Assembly: GCF_003576455.2 (NCBI RefSeq)
Contig: NZ_CP032869.1
Span: forward strand, 3,906,001 to 3,970,000
Source: Mucilaginibacter celer
GTDB taxonomy: Bacteria; Bacteroidota; Bacteroidia; Sphingobacteriales; Sphingobacteriaceae
Length of the DNA: 64,000 bases
Direction of reading: 5' to 3'
The notes beneath the pieces were generated by a model that saw only the letters and a program-made list of their open reading frames with translations, did not search any database and was not told the origin of the DNA. The position numbers were made by a program, and so were the translations under genes. Of this stretch, positions 36,658 through 45,816 are shown piece by piece (position 1 is the stretch's first letter; every line of letters begins with the position of its first letter).

Positions 36658-37920
36658 ATGCAGTCCGCTCAAAATAAACCTCAAAAAGCCTTAGGCTTTA
36701 TTTTTATCACTTTACTGATTGATGTTGTTGGCTTAGGTATCATTATACCGGTGTTACCCCAACTAATTGAAAAACTAATTCATGCCGGTTTAAGTGAAGC
36801 CTCCCTATATGCAGGTTTTTTAACATTAGCGTATTCAGTAATGCAGTTTTTATTTTCGCCGGTGATAGGCAACCTGAGCGATAAATATGGCCGCCGGCCG
36901 GTACTGCTATGCTCATTAATGGGTTTTGGTATCGATTACCTTTTCCTGGCTTTTGCCCCATCTATAGGCTGGCTGTTTTTAGGTAGGGCCATTGCGGGCG
37001 TTACCGGTGCCAGTTTTACTACAGCATCTGCCTATATTGCCGATGTAAGTACACCCGAAAAACGGGCTCAAAACTTTGGGATGATCGGAGTGGCTTTTGG
37101 TTTGGGTTTCATAATCGGCCCTACAATTGGCGGTTGGCTGGGTGAAATGGGTGTAAAACTCCCGTTTTTTGCAGCCGCAGGATTGGCTTTTTTAAACGCT
37201 ATTTACGGTTTCTTTATTTTGCCCGAGTCGTTAGATGAAGCACACCGTCGTCCGTTTGATATTAAACGCGCCAACCCGCTGGGTTCATTGCTTCAGCTTA
37301 AAAAATACCCGTCTGTAGTAGGTTTGGCACTGTCATTGTTTTTGGTATACTTTGCCGGCCAGGCTGTGCAAAACGTGTGGACTTATTTCACCTTCGAAAA
37401 ATTCAAATGGGGTCCGGGTATGGTTGGTTATTCGCTCGGCTTTGTGGGTTTGATGTTTGCGGTTGTACAGGGCGGCCTAATGCGTATCATATTGCCTAAA
37501 CTGGGCATGGAACGGTGTATCTGGGTTGGATTATTACTGTACAGCACCGGTCTTATTCTGTTTGCCATGGCAACGCAGGGCTGGATGATGTTTGCCTTTA
37601 TGGTACCCTATGCACTTGGCGGCATAGCAGGCCCGGCGCTACAGGGCATCATGACCAACCAGGTACCCGCCAATGAACAGGGCGAACTACAGGGCGGCCT
37701 CACCAGCTTAATGAGCCTGAGCGCCATTTTCGGTCCATGGGTAATGACTACCTTGTTTTATTATTTCACTAATGATAAAAGGCCTTTTTACCTGCCGGGC
37801 GCGCCCTTTATTTTAGGTGCAATATTAATGTTAGCAAGTGCATTGCTGGCTATCCGCAATTTTAAAAACGTAAAAAAAGCAGCAACAGAAAACCTGGAAG
37901 CTGCAACGCCCCTGCATTAG
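36658..37920 (+). CDS. MFS transporter, TetA-like (copy 1)
   Basis: 420-residue efflux-type permease with 12 membrane helices. It has LLIDVVGLGIIIPVLPQLIE at the N-terminus and the MFS loop motif GNLSDKYGRRPVLLCS. The motif-C-like GFIIGPTIGGWLGE is typical of the drug:H+ antiporter DHA1 (tetracycline resistance) group. Substrate not inferable. A paralogue follows 60 bases later. Confidence 0.9.
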   Translation: MQSAQNKPQKALGFIFITLLIDVVGLGIIIPVLPQLIEKLIHAGLSEASLYAGFLTLAYSVMQFLFSPVIGNLSDKYGRRPVLLCSLMGFGIDYLFLAFAPSIGWLFLGRAIAGVTGASFTTASAYIADVSTPEKRAQNFGMIGVAFGLGFIIGPTIGGWLGEMGVKLPFFAAAGLAFLNAIYGFFILPESLDEAHRRPFDIKRANPLGSLLQLKKYPSVVGLALSLFLVYFAGQAVQNVWTYFTFEKFKWGPGMVGYSLGFVGLMFAVVQGGLMRIILPKLGMERCIWVGLLLYSTGLILFAMATQGWMMFAFMVPYALGGIAGPALQGIMTNQVPANEQGELQGGLTSLMSLSAIFGPWVMTTLFYYFTNDKRPFYLPGAPFILGAILMLASALLAIRNFKNVKKAATENLEAATPLH

Positions 37921-37980
37921 GATAAAACCAAAGCTGCGTGCTTTAAAACTTTTAAGCCGCTTAAACCTTTATCATTATTA

Positions 37981-39237
37981 ATGAGCGCCAAACCTAAAAA
38001 TAAACACACCGCCGCCTTAGGATTTATTTTCGTAACCCTTTTTATTGATGTGCTTGGTTTAGGCATCATTATCCCGGTAATGCCCAAACTGCTCGAAACA
38101 TTGGGGCATGTTGATGTAAGCACAGCCGCGCAATATAACGGCTACCTCACATTTACCTACGCCTCAATGCAGTTCCTATTCTCGTCTGTTCTGGGTAACC
38201 TGAGCGACAGGTATGGCAGGCGACCGGTTTTACTTGGCTCATTAATCGGCTTTGGAATTGACTATATTTTTATGGCCTTTGCGCCTACCATAGGCTGGCT
38301 GTTTGTAGGCCGGGCTATAGCAGGCTTTGCCGGGGCAAGTAACACTACGGCCACGGCTTACATAGCCGATATCAGTACCGGTAAAAACCGGGCGGCCAAC
38401 TTTGGTTTGGTGGGCGCTGCCTCAGGGCTGGGTTTCATCATAGGCATTGGCACCGGCAGCTTTCTGGGCAATTTAAATGTAAAATTCCCTTTTATGCTGG
38501 CTGCTGCCCTGGCACTTATTAACGCTACTTATGGCTATTTTGTATTGCCAGAATCACTGGCTATCAAAAACCGCCGGCGTTTTGAATGGAGAAAAGCCAA
38601 TCCTATCAGTTCGTTGCGCAACCTGGGCAGGTATCCGGCCTTAACCGGGTTAATTGGAGCGTTCTCGCTGGTGTATATTGCTCAAAAATCGGTTGAGTAT
38701 GTGCTATCATTCTACGTTACCGAAAAATTTAACTGGACTTTGCAGAGCATCGGCCTGCTGGGTTTTTTTATTGGCATTGTGCTTGTGGCTATACAGGGCG
38801 GCCTCATCAGGTTCACCATCCCAAAATTCGGGCAGGAGAAAAATATTATTGCGGGGTTACTTTTTTATACCACCGGCTTAATACTGATAGCCTTTGCCAA
38901 CAGGGGTTGGATGATGTTTGTGTTTATGATCCCATACTGCCTCGGCGGCATTTCAGGACCATCGTTGCAGGGCATGATCACCGCTACCGTTTCCGCCCGC
39001 GAACAGGGCGAATTACAGGGTTCGCTTACCAGCATCAGCAGTTTGGCCGTAATTATCGGACCGTTACTGATGAGTTCGGTTTTTCATTTGTTTACGCATC
39101 GTAATACCTCGGCCTATTTTCCGGGGGCACCTTATATTTTGGGAGCGATTTTGATGTTGATAGCTGTTTTTTTAGCGATAAGGAGTTTCAGGAAAGCAAA
39201 GATGGCGGAGACGAAAGAAGTGGAAACGCTATCGTAG
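37981..39237 (+). CDS. MFS transporter, TetA-like (copy 2)
   Basis: 418 residues, collinear with the preceding transporter throughout: the same LFIDVLGLGIIIPVMPKLLE start, GNLSDRYGRRPVLLGS loop, and EQGELQGSLTSISSLAVIIGP segment. Divergence is substantial, so the duplication is old. Motif C has become GLGFIIGIGTGSFLG, which may alter coupling. The pair is likely co-transcribed. Confidence 0.9.
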   Translation: MSAKPKNKHTAALGFIFVTLFIDVLGLGIIIPVMPKLLETLGHVDVSTAAQYNGYLTFTYASMQFLFSSVLGNLSDRYGRRPVLLGSLIGFGIDYIFMAFAPTIGWLFVGRAIAGFAGASNTTATAYIADISTGKNRAANFGLVGAASGLGFIIGIGTGSFLGNLNVKFPFMLAAALALINATYGYFVLPESLAIKNRRRFEWRKANPISSLRNLGRYPALTGLIGAFSLVYIAQKSVEYVLSFYVTEKFNWTLQSIGLLGFFIGIVLVAIQGGLIRFTIPKFGQEKNIIAGLLFYTTGLILIAFANRGWMMFVFMIPYCLGGISGPSLQGMITATVSAREQGELQGSLTSISSLAVIIGPLLMSSVFHLFTHRNTSAYFPGAPYILGAILMLIAVFLAIRSFRKAKMAETKEVETLS

Positions 39238-39280
39238 TGATATCAGTGAGCGTTCTAACTATATTCTGAGTAACACAACA

Positions 39281-39410
39281 ACATTGGCCGCTCATTTGCC
39301 GCGGAGGCTGTTACTTTTGTCTTGACACAAAAGTAACCAAAAAGTCAAGACAGAAAAAAGCTTCCACCCGCAAGGCCAACTCCCGGCCCGCTTTTCTGTC
39401 AGCCCTACGC
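39281..39410. repeat. Long intergenic repeat, partial copy 3
   Basis: Corresponds to the right-hand part of the smc-flanking repeats, from ACATTGGCCGCTCATTTGCC to CTTTTCTGTC. It keeps hairpin 2 (39310-39337, identical to copy 2) and hairpin 3. It lies between the convergent MFS and DUF502 genes. Short words (CCTGATTCTTGATT) follow to 39508. Confidence 0.75.
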
Positions 39411-39508
39411 ACTTTGAAATGCTAAATACCAGTTCTCCTGTTCTATCCTAATTCCTGATATCTTGAGTCCTGATTCTTGATTTCCTGATTCTCTTCCTAT
39501 CCCCTCTG

Positions 39509-40099
39509 CTAATCCAATCCACTTACCCCGCCCGATATTACAAACTTCATTACATCGGCGGCGCTTTTATCCATCGGTTTTACCTTATCGGCAGCAACAA
39601 TAACTACCTGCCCGGCAAAGGAGTATGAATATGGAAAGTACACCGCAACCTCGCCCGGCAAACCTATTTTAGCCAGATCCTTTTGTACCAGGAAACCAAT
39701 CTTTTTTAAGCCGAACTCATTCACCTCAACCAGCACCGGTTCATTAAATTTCTTCTCCTCACCAACAAAGGCTTCGGTGAGATCTTTGATAGATGAATAC
39801 AGGAAAGCGAAAATAGGCAAACGTGCAAACCAGCGTTTAAACCAATTTTTGATGGGTTCGGTGATTACATTGGTTACCAGTACGCCCATCACCATAATCA
39901 CCACAATTACATTTAATATGCCCAAACCGGGAATATACATGTGCTTGCCGGTTTTATCAACCCACAAATCACTCAGGTTAAGGGCTTTATCAATACTTGC
40001 TACGGCCCAATACATCAGGAAGATAGCGGCACCTACCGGTACAACCACCAGCATGCCCTTTATAAAATACCTGAATAATGCCCGTGCTATCCTGTTCAT
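39509..40099 (-). CDS. DUF502 family membrane protein
   Basis: 196 residues with two N-terminal membrane helices (about 12-33 and 58-80) and a cytoplasmic or periplasmic beta domain. Hallmarks are IPGLGILNVIVVIMVMGVLV, then LYSSIKDLTEAFVGEEKKFN and GEVAVYFPYSYSFAGQVVIV. Function unknown in bacteria. It lies 15 bases after murF-alr, probably in the same transcript. Confidence 0.88.
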   Translation of the reverse strand: MNRIARALFRYFIKGMLVVVPVGAAIFLMYWAVASIDKALNLSDLWVDKTGKHMYIPGLGILNVIVVIMVMGVLVTNVITEPIKNWFKRWFARLPIFAFLYSSIKDLTEAFVGEEKKFNEPVLVEVNEFGLKKIGFLVQKDLAKIGLPGEVAVYFPYSYSFAGQVVIVAADKVKPMDKSAADVMKFVISGGVSGLD

Positions 40100-40114
40100 C
40101 TGTCGTACCTGAAA

Positions 40115-42577
40115 TTATTCGTAAAAGTACACCCTTTTAACCCGTTGCGAAATATTAGTTAATATTTCATAAGGAATGGTGCCTATCTGTTTGGCCAGTT
40201 CTTCAATACGCTGGTGTTCATCAAATATAATCACCTCGTCGCCTTCGCGCACGTCGAGGCCGCTTACATCAAGCATACACATATCCATGGTAATATTGCC
40301 CACGGTTGGTACCAGCGTGCCTTTCACCAACATTTTGCCCAGGCCTTTGCCAAATGCGCGCAAATAGCCATCGGCATAACCAATGCGTACGGTAGCAATT
40401 TTGCCATCCTTAGCCAGGCTGCCGCTGCGGCTGTAGCTGATGGTATCGCCCGCGCCTATCTTTTTTACCTGTGCCACACTGGTTTTTAAACTGGCTATGG
40501 GCTGCAATCCGGCATCTGATGCCGGTACAGCCGAATCTATCCCATACAAACCTATCCCCAACCGCACCATATCATAATGTGCCGATGGCCAGCGGGTGAT
40601 GCCCGATGTATTGCAAATATGTTTAATCACCTTATAACCCAGCGTTCGCTCTATCTCTTTAAAGGCCTTTTCAAAACGTTTGATCTGCTTTTTGGTAAAC
40701 TCATCATGCTCCGGAGCTTCGCTTGCCGCCAGGTGCGAAAATACCGATTGCACCCGTACATACCGGTTGGTTTCCAGCATATCGCAAAGGATTTCTATCT
40801 CGTGGTTTTCAAACCCGAGGCGGTGCATGCCGGTATCAATTTTAAGGTGAACAGGGTAATTTACCATGCTGCGGCCAATAGCGTAGGTTACAAAATCATC
40901 AAGCAAACCAAAGCTGTAAATAACCGGTTCAAGTTTATACTCAATCAATTTATCAAATGCCGAGGCCTCGGGATTAAGCACCTTGATGGGCAGGTTAATA
41001 CCGGCCTGTCTCAACGCCACGCCCTCGTCAATATAAGCAACTGCCAGGTAATCAACCTTATTGTATTGCAGCATATTGGCCACCTCAAACGTGCCGCTGC
41101 CATAGCTGAAAGCCTTAACCATGGCCATTACCTTTACACCGGGCTTAAGCTTCGATTTATAAAAGTTAAGGTTGTTAAGCAGCGAGTTAAGGTTAATCTC
41201 CATTACAGTTTCGTGCGCTTTTTGGGCCAGCGCACGGCTCACCTGCTCAAATTCAAAACTGCGCGAACCTTTTATCAGGATGGTTTCATCCTTAAAGGCA
41301 AGCAATTTTAAATGCTGCAGCAATGTGTTGGTATCTGAATAAAAATGTTGTTCTGCTGCATCAAAATATTGTTGATGTGCCTGCAAAGCCTCTCCCACAG
41401 CAATAAATTTGTCAACTTTTTTAGTGCGGATCAATTCGGCAACCTGCTTATACAATACATCCTGATGCAGGCCCGATTGATAAATATCCGACAGGATGAG
41501 TGTCTTTTTTTGATGCTGATTTTGCTGCGATAAAAAATTAAGCGCTATCTCTAACGATTGCAGATCGGAATTATACGAATCGTCGATAACCGAGCAGTTG
41601 TTTACACCATTTTTTAGTTCGAGGCGCATGCTTACCGGGCTCAGTCGTTCGATGCGTTTATCTGTCTCCACGGCACTATAGCCCAATGCCAGCATGGTAG
41701 CCCAGCAGGTAATGGCATTCTCAACCGAGGCCTGATCGGTAAAAGGGATCAGGCACTCAATTTCCTTGCCATGGTATCGTGCCCGCAGGTAATAATTTTT
41801 GCTGATCACTGTTTCGCTGAAAACATACAGATCTGCTTCGCGAAACTTACGGCTCCAGGTAAAAGTTTCCTTTGCACCAAGCTCCTTCTTAAAATCAAGC
41901 AGCTGATCATAATTATGGATAAGCAGCTTACTGTTTTTAAACAACCGGAGCTTTTCTGCAATCTTTTGACTGCGCGATTCAAAGCCCTCGTCGTGCGCCG
42001 GGCCGATATGGGTTAGCACGCCTATCTCTGGCTTAATAATAGCTTCAAGGCGCTCCATTTCGTTTGTGGTAGAGATGCCGGCTTCAAAAATACCCAGATC
42101 ATTACGCTCGTTAATCTGCCAAACCGAAAGCGGTACACCTATCTGCGAGTTATAGCTTTTAGGGTTACGTACAATATTTTTATCGGCCGAGAGTAACTGG
42201 TACAACCACTCTTTAACAATAGTTTTGCCATTGCTGCCCGTAATACCTATCACCTGTAAATTAAAACGGCTGCGGTGGTAGGCAGCCAGGGCCTGCAAGG
42301 CAGCCAACGGATCAGGAACCAGTAAAAAATTAGCTTCGGGCAAATTAAACTCCGGGCCGTGCTCCACTACAAAATTACGTATCCCCGCAGCATAGGCTTC
42401 GGCAACAAACTCATGACCGTTACGCCTGCCGCTCAGTGCAAAAAACAGCCCTTCGGCCGGATTGCTGATGCGGCGGCTATCGGTAAAAAGCGCGCTGATA
42501 TTGTAATCGTGCACAATATTACCGTCGGCCTTAATAATTTCTTTAATGGCAGTTATGGTATATGTAGTGTTGGGCAT
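40115..42577 (-). CDS. Bifunctional UDP-MurNAc-tripeptide:D-Ala-D-Ala ligase / alanine racemase
   Basis: 820 residues in two peptidoglycan enzymes. The N-terminal MurF half has the ATP loop GITGSNGKTIVKEWLYQLL and DDSYNSDLQSLEIALNFL. The C-terminal alanine racemase half (from about residue 460) has the PLP Lys in VMAMVKAFSYGSG, then HLKIDTGMHRLGF, the catalytic Tyr region SYSRSG and IRIGYADGYLR-like VRIGYADGYLRAFG. The fusion is characteristic of Bacteroidota. MurF Lys positions look intact. The longer frame to 42727 overlaps recX; the ATG at 42577 gives the normal start. Confidence 0.93.
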   Translation of the reverse strand: MPNTTYTITAIKEIIKADGNIVHDYNISALFTDSRRISNPAEGLFFALSGRRNGHEFVAEAYAAGIRNFVVEHGPEFNLPEANFLLVPDPLAALQALAAYHRSRFNLQVIGITGSNGKTIVKEWLYQLLSADKNIVRNPKSYNSQIGVPLSVWQINERNDLGIFEAGISTTNEMERLEAIIKPEIGVLTHIGPAHDEGFESRSQKIAEKLRLFKNSKLLIHNYDQLLDFKKELGAKETFTWSRKFREADLYVFSETVISKNYYLRARYHGKEIECLIPFTDQASVENAITCWATMLALGYSAVETDKRIERLSPVSMRLELKNGVNNCSVIDDSYNSDLQSLEIALNFLSQQNQHQKKTLILSDIYQSGLHQDVLYKQVAELIRTKKVDKFIAVGEALQAHQQYFDAAEQHFYSDTNTLLQHLKLLAFKDETILIKGSRSFEFEQVSRALAQKAHETVMEINLNSLLNNLNFYKSKLKPGVKVMAMVKAFSYGSGTFEVANMLQYNKVDYLAVAYIDEGVALRQAGINLPIKVLNPEASAFDKLIEYKLEPVIYSFGLLDDFVTYAIGRSMVNYPVHLKIDTGMHRLGFENHEIEILCDMLETNRYVRVQSVFSHLAASEAPEHDEFTKKQIKRFEKAFKEIERTLGYKVIKHICNTSGITRWPSAHYDMVRLGIGLYGIDSAVPASDAGLQPIASLKTSVAQVKKIGAGDTISYSRSGSLAKDGKIATVRIGYADGYLRAFGKGLGKMLVKGTLVPTVGNITMDMCMLDVSGLDVREGDEVIIFDEHQRIEELAKQIGTIPYEILTNISQRVKRVYFYE

Positions 42578-42634
42578 GCTGCTAATTTGGAGATATTTAA
42601 AACAAATAGCATAATTTTTAACGAATTTTGACTC

Positions 42635-43120
42635 ATGATGGACCAGCCCCAGGCAAAAAAAATCACCGATCCCAAAGTAGCTCTTGCCAAAGCCGAACAT
42701 TTTTGCGCCTACCAGGAACGCTCGCAACAGGAAGTACGCGATAAGCTTTACGAATGGGGATTATGGCCCGATGCCATTGAACAAATTATAAGCCGGCTGA
42801 TTGAGGAAAATTTTTTAAACGAAGCCCGTTTTGCCAATGCATACACCCAGGGCAAGTTTAACCAGAAAGCCTGGGGCAAAATCAAGATAAAACAGGGCCT
42901 TAAACTAAAGCGGGTACCCGACGTATTGATAAAAAAGGCCCTGCTTGGTATTAACCTGGATGATTATTTAGAAGCGTTAAGCAAACTGCTGCAAAAAAAG
43001 GCCGCCACGCTAACCGAAAAAAATGAACTTAAACGCCGCTACAAACTACAACAGTATGCCATGGGCCGGGGTTATGAGGCAGAACTGATTGCTGAGGTTT
43101 TGAAAAACAGCGGGTTATAA
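42635..43120 (+). CDS. recX: Regulatory protein RecX
   Basis: 161-residue all-helical modulator of RecA filaments. Three RecX repeats are visible: AKAEHFCAYQERSQQEVRDKL, LIEENFLNEARFANAYTQGKF with AWGKIKIKQGLK, and the C-terminal LKRRYKLQQYAMGRGYEAELI. Divergent from murF-alr across a 57-base gap. recA is not in the window. Confidence 0.92.
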   Translation: MMDQPQAKKITDPKVALAKAEHFCAYQERSQQEVRDKLYEWGLWPDAIEQIISRLIEENFLNEARFANAYTQGKFNQKAWGKIKIKQGLKLKRVPDVLIKKALLGINLDDYLEALSKLLQKKAATLTEKNELKRRYKLQQYAMGRGYEAELIAEVLKNSGL

Positions 43121-43243
43121 ACTATTTTAAAAAAAGTGAAAATTTTTCTTGCAGGCTATTCAATTCTGCCTATATTTGCACTCCCGCAAACGAGATAGGC
43201 CAACGGTTAACAAAAGCCAGCTCAGAAAGCGAGGAATACAAAT

Positions 43244-43316
<73 letters not shown>

Positions 43317-43370
43317 CAAAGCCCTTCCGGTAACAAAGAAGGGTTTTATTTTTAAAAGGTTCATACAACC

Positions 43371-43455
43371 GCTCAGATGGTGGAACTGGTAGACACGCAG
43401 GACTTAAAATCCTGTTCCCGTAAACGGAGTGCGGGTTCGATTCCCGCTCTGAGTA
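43371..43455 (+). tRNA. tRNA-Leu (UAA)
   Basis: 85 nt with a long variable arm. Acceptor GCTCAGA/TCTGAGT (G-U at the first pair), anticodon stem CAGGA/TCCTG with loop CTTAAAA (anticodon TAA), T-arm GCGGG TTCGATT CCCGC. Its 3' half is the integration target of the 15 kb element and is repeated at 58632. Confidence 0.95.
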
Positions 43456-43499
43456 CTTGAAAATGAGGCGATTAGGTGAAAGACACTAATCGCTTTTTT
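43396..43499 (+). other. attL: tRNA-Leu 3' part plus terminator
   Basis: 104 bases that recur at 58632-58735 with two mismatches. The first 69 (43396-43464) are identical. Beyond the tRNA it includes its hairpin terminator (GCGATTAG ... CTAATCGC, then a T run at 43468-43499). Confidence 0.92.
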
Positions 43500-43503
43500 A
43501 TTT

Positions 43504-43548
43504 TCAGGACAACAATAGGACAACATTTTTCAAAGACAACATGTTGTC
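43504..43548. repeat. Left integrase-arm-like repeats (AGGACAACA)
   Basis: A 26-base segment (43504-43529) with two AGGACAACA units is identical to 58513-58538. It is followed by the 14 bp palindrome GACAACATGTTGTC (43535-43548), which adds inverted copies. Position just inside attL suggests arm-type integrase or excisionase sites. Confidence 0.7.
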
Positions 43549-43632
43549 CTGAACACTTCAATTTTAGCATTCCCCTATTTTTTATTTTCCCGGCTAATTT
43601 TTATCTTGCCTTATATCTAAACCTCAAAGGCT

Positions 43633-43896
43633 ATGGAAGTAATTTGCCTCGAAGAACCGGCGTTTTATAAACTCATCGAAAAAGTCGTCGATCGGCTAAA
43701 AGATCAAAACAAAGTACAAGAGGATGAATGGCTATCGGGAGAAGAAGCCATGCAAAAACTTCGCATCAACAGCAAAACCACGCTGTTTAAAATTCGGGAT
43801 GAAGGAAAAATCACCTGCGTTTATGCCTCTCCGCGCGTCATCCTGTACAGCGCTTCATCCATCAATGAATATCTAAAAGCCAAATCAATTAAATAA
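43633..43896 (+). CDS. Helix-turn-helix protein, excisionase-like
   Basis: 87 residues. The segment EWLSGEEAMQKLRINSKTTL and following FKIRDEGKITCVYASPRVIL form a MerR/HTH_17-type winged helix, usual for Bacteroidota excisionases. It lies next to attL with arm-like repeats upstream. It probably directs excision with the integrase at 57237, but a transcription-factor role is equally possible. Confidence 0.8.
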   Translation: MEVICLEEPAFYKLIEKVVDRLKDQNKVQEDEWLSGEEAMQKLRINSKTTLFKIRDEGKITCVYASPRVILYSASSINEYLKAKSIK

Positions 43897-43898
43897 AC

Positions 43899-44306
43899 AT
43901 GGCAATCGACGAAGAAGCAAAAATAATCCGGGCTTATAACTCTGGCTACACTCTAAGCACCTACGAGCCAAAGCTGTTAGACCAAATCATTAAGCAAAAC
44001 GAAAACAATGAGTTTGTCAAAGTGATGAAGAACGCCCGCGAACAGCAGGAATTTGAAACTGCTATCCCCAAAAAAGATTTAAGCCCTGAGTATAAGAATG
44101 GTTTTAGAAGCGCTCCATCATTAAGTGAACAGGAGCCGAAAGTATTTGACCAGTTGGTGAACTCAAACGAAACCGATAAGGATTTCAAACAAGGACTTGC
44201 GGCGGGAAGAAAAGAGCACAAAATCCGGCAAACGATGCAGAGGATTAAACAGGAGCGCGAAGACCAACAACAAGATATAAACCGAGACAACGGAATAGAT
44301 TATTAA
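43899..44306 (+). CDS. Hypothetical element protein with internal duplication
   Basis: 135 hydrophilic residues starting two bases after the HTH gene. Two related halves: YNSGYTLSTYEPKLLDQIIK (about 12-50) and YKNGFRSAPSLSEQEPKVFD (about 65-110). A basic, Gln-rich C-terminus ends RDNGIDY. The relaxase of the same element ends RDNGIELD. No known domain. The shared tail could be a coupling-protein recognition signal, which is inference. Confidence 0.75.
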   Translation: MAIDEEAKIIRAYNSGYTLSTYEPKLLDQIIKQNENNEFVKVMKNAREQQEFETAIPKKDLSPEYKNGFRSAPSLSEQEPKVFDQLVNSNETDKDFKQGLAAGRKEHKIRQTMQRIKQEREDQQQDINRDNGIDY

Positions 44307-44314
44307 ACAAGACA

Positions 44315-45103
44315 ATGAGAAACGACAAATTAGACCTACCCGAAAATTTTTATGAATTTGCATTTATGCCAAAATTCCAAGAAAATGTTGAGCAGCTTTC
44401 TGCACTTGCAGAACCGGAGGATTGGGATTATCACCGTGCTACTTCAGACGTTAAACATCCAATATTAGGCAACTACATAAAATATGCTTACAAACGGCTC
44501 GCTGAAGAAAAAAAGATTTCTTATTCAAAAACAGGAAGTTTTGCCTGCCTAAATACGGGTTTGGTTACAAAAAATCAGGAACCGCTATACATGGTTTTTG
44601 AGGAAAATAAATTGACGGATCCAACAATGAAGCAATTTTGGCATTTCTATAAATTTATGCGGAGGGGAGAATATGAGCTAAGCAAATTTCCAAGCTTACC
44701 GGAAATGGCGTTCTATTTTGATGAGCCTTCTAAGTTAGTGTATGATATTAGAAAGCCTTTAGTTGCAAATATTGAGCATATAATTGAAGATAATAAGGAA
44801 CGTTTTCCTGAGCCTTATAAATCAATGAACGATTTTCAACTTCAAACATATATTAATGGGTCCATTCAAAACGCCAATGAACGTGTAAAAAGAAGCTATA
44901 AAACGGCTGTCCCACAATATTACAGAAACAATATACAATTGCTTATACCCTTATGTTTGACTGATCCCAAGATAGCCGATTTGGCTTTAGTGGTAGAAGA
45001 TTATGGCCAAATGTATAGAGCCTCTACATGCCTTACATTAGATATGGCAATAAATAACGCCCGCCAAATAGCTAAACCTGATAGAGATTGGTTACAACCT
45101 TAA
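44315..45103 (+). CDS. DUF3825-like protein
   Basis: 262 residues. The N-terminal FYEFAFMPKFQENVEQLSAL, PEDWDYHRA, PILGNYIKYAYKRL and ACLNTGLVTKNQEPLYMVFE are the conserved blocks I associate with DUF3825, often found beside RNA-binding or NYN domains. The N-terminal NYN part is missing, so this is a stand-alone version. Third gene of the left operon, eight bases after the 135-residue protein. Function unknown. The family name is recalled from pattern, not searched. Confidence 0.7.
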   Translation: MRNDKLDLPENFYEFAFMPKFQENVEQLSALAEPEDWDYHRATSDVKHPILGNYIKYAYKRLAEEKKISYSKTGSFACLNTGLVTKNQEPLYMVFEENKLTDPTMKQFWHFYKFMRRGEYELSKFPSLPEMAFYFDEPSKLVYDIRKPLVANIEHIIEDNKERFPEPYKSMNDFQLQTYINGSIQNANERVKRSYKTAVPQYYRNNIQLLIPLCLTDPKIADLALVVEDYGQMYRASTCLTLDMAINNARQIAKPDRDWLQP

Positions 45104-45265
45104 TCCCTATAAAGTGTTTTAGCTTTATATTTAGTATAATCTCTTATTCAACCGAATGGCTGTTAAAATTTTTAATAAATAGAACTCAGATAAAATCGAC
45201 GGAATTAAGTTATAAAAATTTGAGATTACTTTTCAGAAACCCATCTCGAAGATATCGCTATGCAT

Positions 45266-45338
45266 CTTCGAGATGGGGCTCGAACCCATAACCTCCAGAT
45301 TAGCAATCTGATGCTCTATCCAATTGAGCTACACGTCC
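45266..45338 (-). tRNA. tRNA-like sequence, anticodon GCU, acceptor stem unpaired
   Basis: On the minus strand D-arm (GCTC ... GAGC), anticodon stem TCAGA/TCTGG with loop TTGCTAA, and T-arm ATGGG TTCGAGC CCCAT are intact. The 5' acceptor GGACGTG faces CTCGAAG and cannot pair. The variable loop is short, unlike real Ser(GCU) tRNAs. The T-stem end joins a 14 bp inverted repeat (45240-45253 / 45264-45277). Probably a remnant cut at the acceptor, not a working tRNA. Confidence 0.55.
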
Positions 45339-45538
45339 ATTTTTTCATTCAAAAATGAATGCTCCTATAAAGGCTGTGCGTAAAGCTACAAATTTTAATC
45401 AATTCAAACGATGCAAATCCCTTTTCGAAAGATAGTTTATTGCCGATTGAAACTTATACCGTCCAGCATTCAGTGGTACCCATCAAAAAACGTTACTTGC
45501 TTTTGCTTTTTTTAGACAAATTAAGTTATTGAAATAAT

Positions 45539-45576
45539 TGGTGGAGCCTACCAGGATCGAACTGGAGACCTCTTGC
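45539..45576 (-). pseudogene. 3' fragment of a second tRNA (identity unresolved)
   Basis: Minus strand reads GCAAGAGGTC, T-arm TCCAG TTCGATC CTGGT, acceptor 3' strand AGGCTCC, then ACCA. The 5' half is absent. Breaks in the anticodon region are typical of attachment-site fragments. Confidence 0.65.
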
Positions 45577-45730
45577 ATATCATAGAAATCAACAAAAAAA
45601 AGAGCTTTGCAAAAACAATAACGGCTATCAGGCAATTTTGTACGATGTAATTCGATAGAATAAAAAATTATTGGCGGCCGTAATGGCGGCCACAAGTAAG
45701 TTTTAAAAGATTAGAACCCTACTCGGCATT

Positions 45731-45760
45731 AAAAAAGCTCACTTTTTAGTGAGCTTTTTT
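45731..45760. terminator. Perfect bidirectional terminator
   Basis: AAAAAAGCTCAC (45731-45742) pairs with GTGAGCTTTTTT (45749-45760), loop TTTTTA. It lies just downstream (minus strand) of the third tRNA fragment, as a tRNA terminator would. Confidence 0.85.
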
Positions 45761-45772
45761 AATAACTTAAAA

Positions 45773-45816
45773 TGGTCGGGATACACAGATTCGAACTGTG
45801 GGCCTCCTGTACCCAA
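45773..45816 (-). pseudogene. 3' fragment of a third tRNA, tRNA-Pro-like
   Basis: Minus strand from the anticodon loop TTGGGT through ACAGG, T-arm CACAG TTCGAAT CTGTG, acceptor TATCCCG and ACCA. The 5' half is missing. It is 226 bases upstream of the P4-type integrase, as an att site of that integrase would be. The rest of the 45104-46041 gap has no gene. Confidence 0.7.

Noticed and set aside
42578..42727. N-terminal extension of the MurF-Alr frame
   Set aside because: It overlaps the start of recX and shows no homology pattern. The ATG at 42577 gives the normal MurF start.
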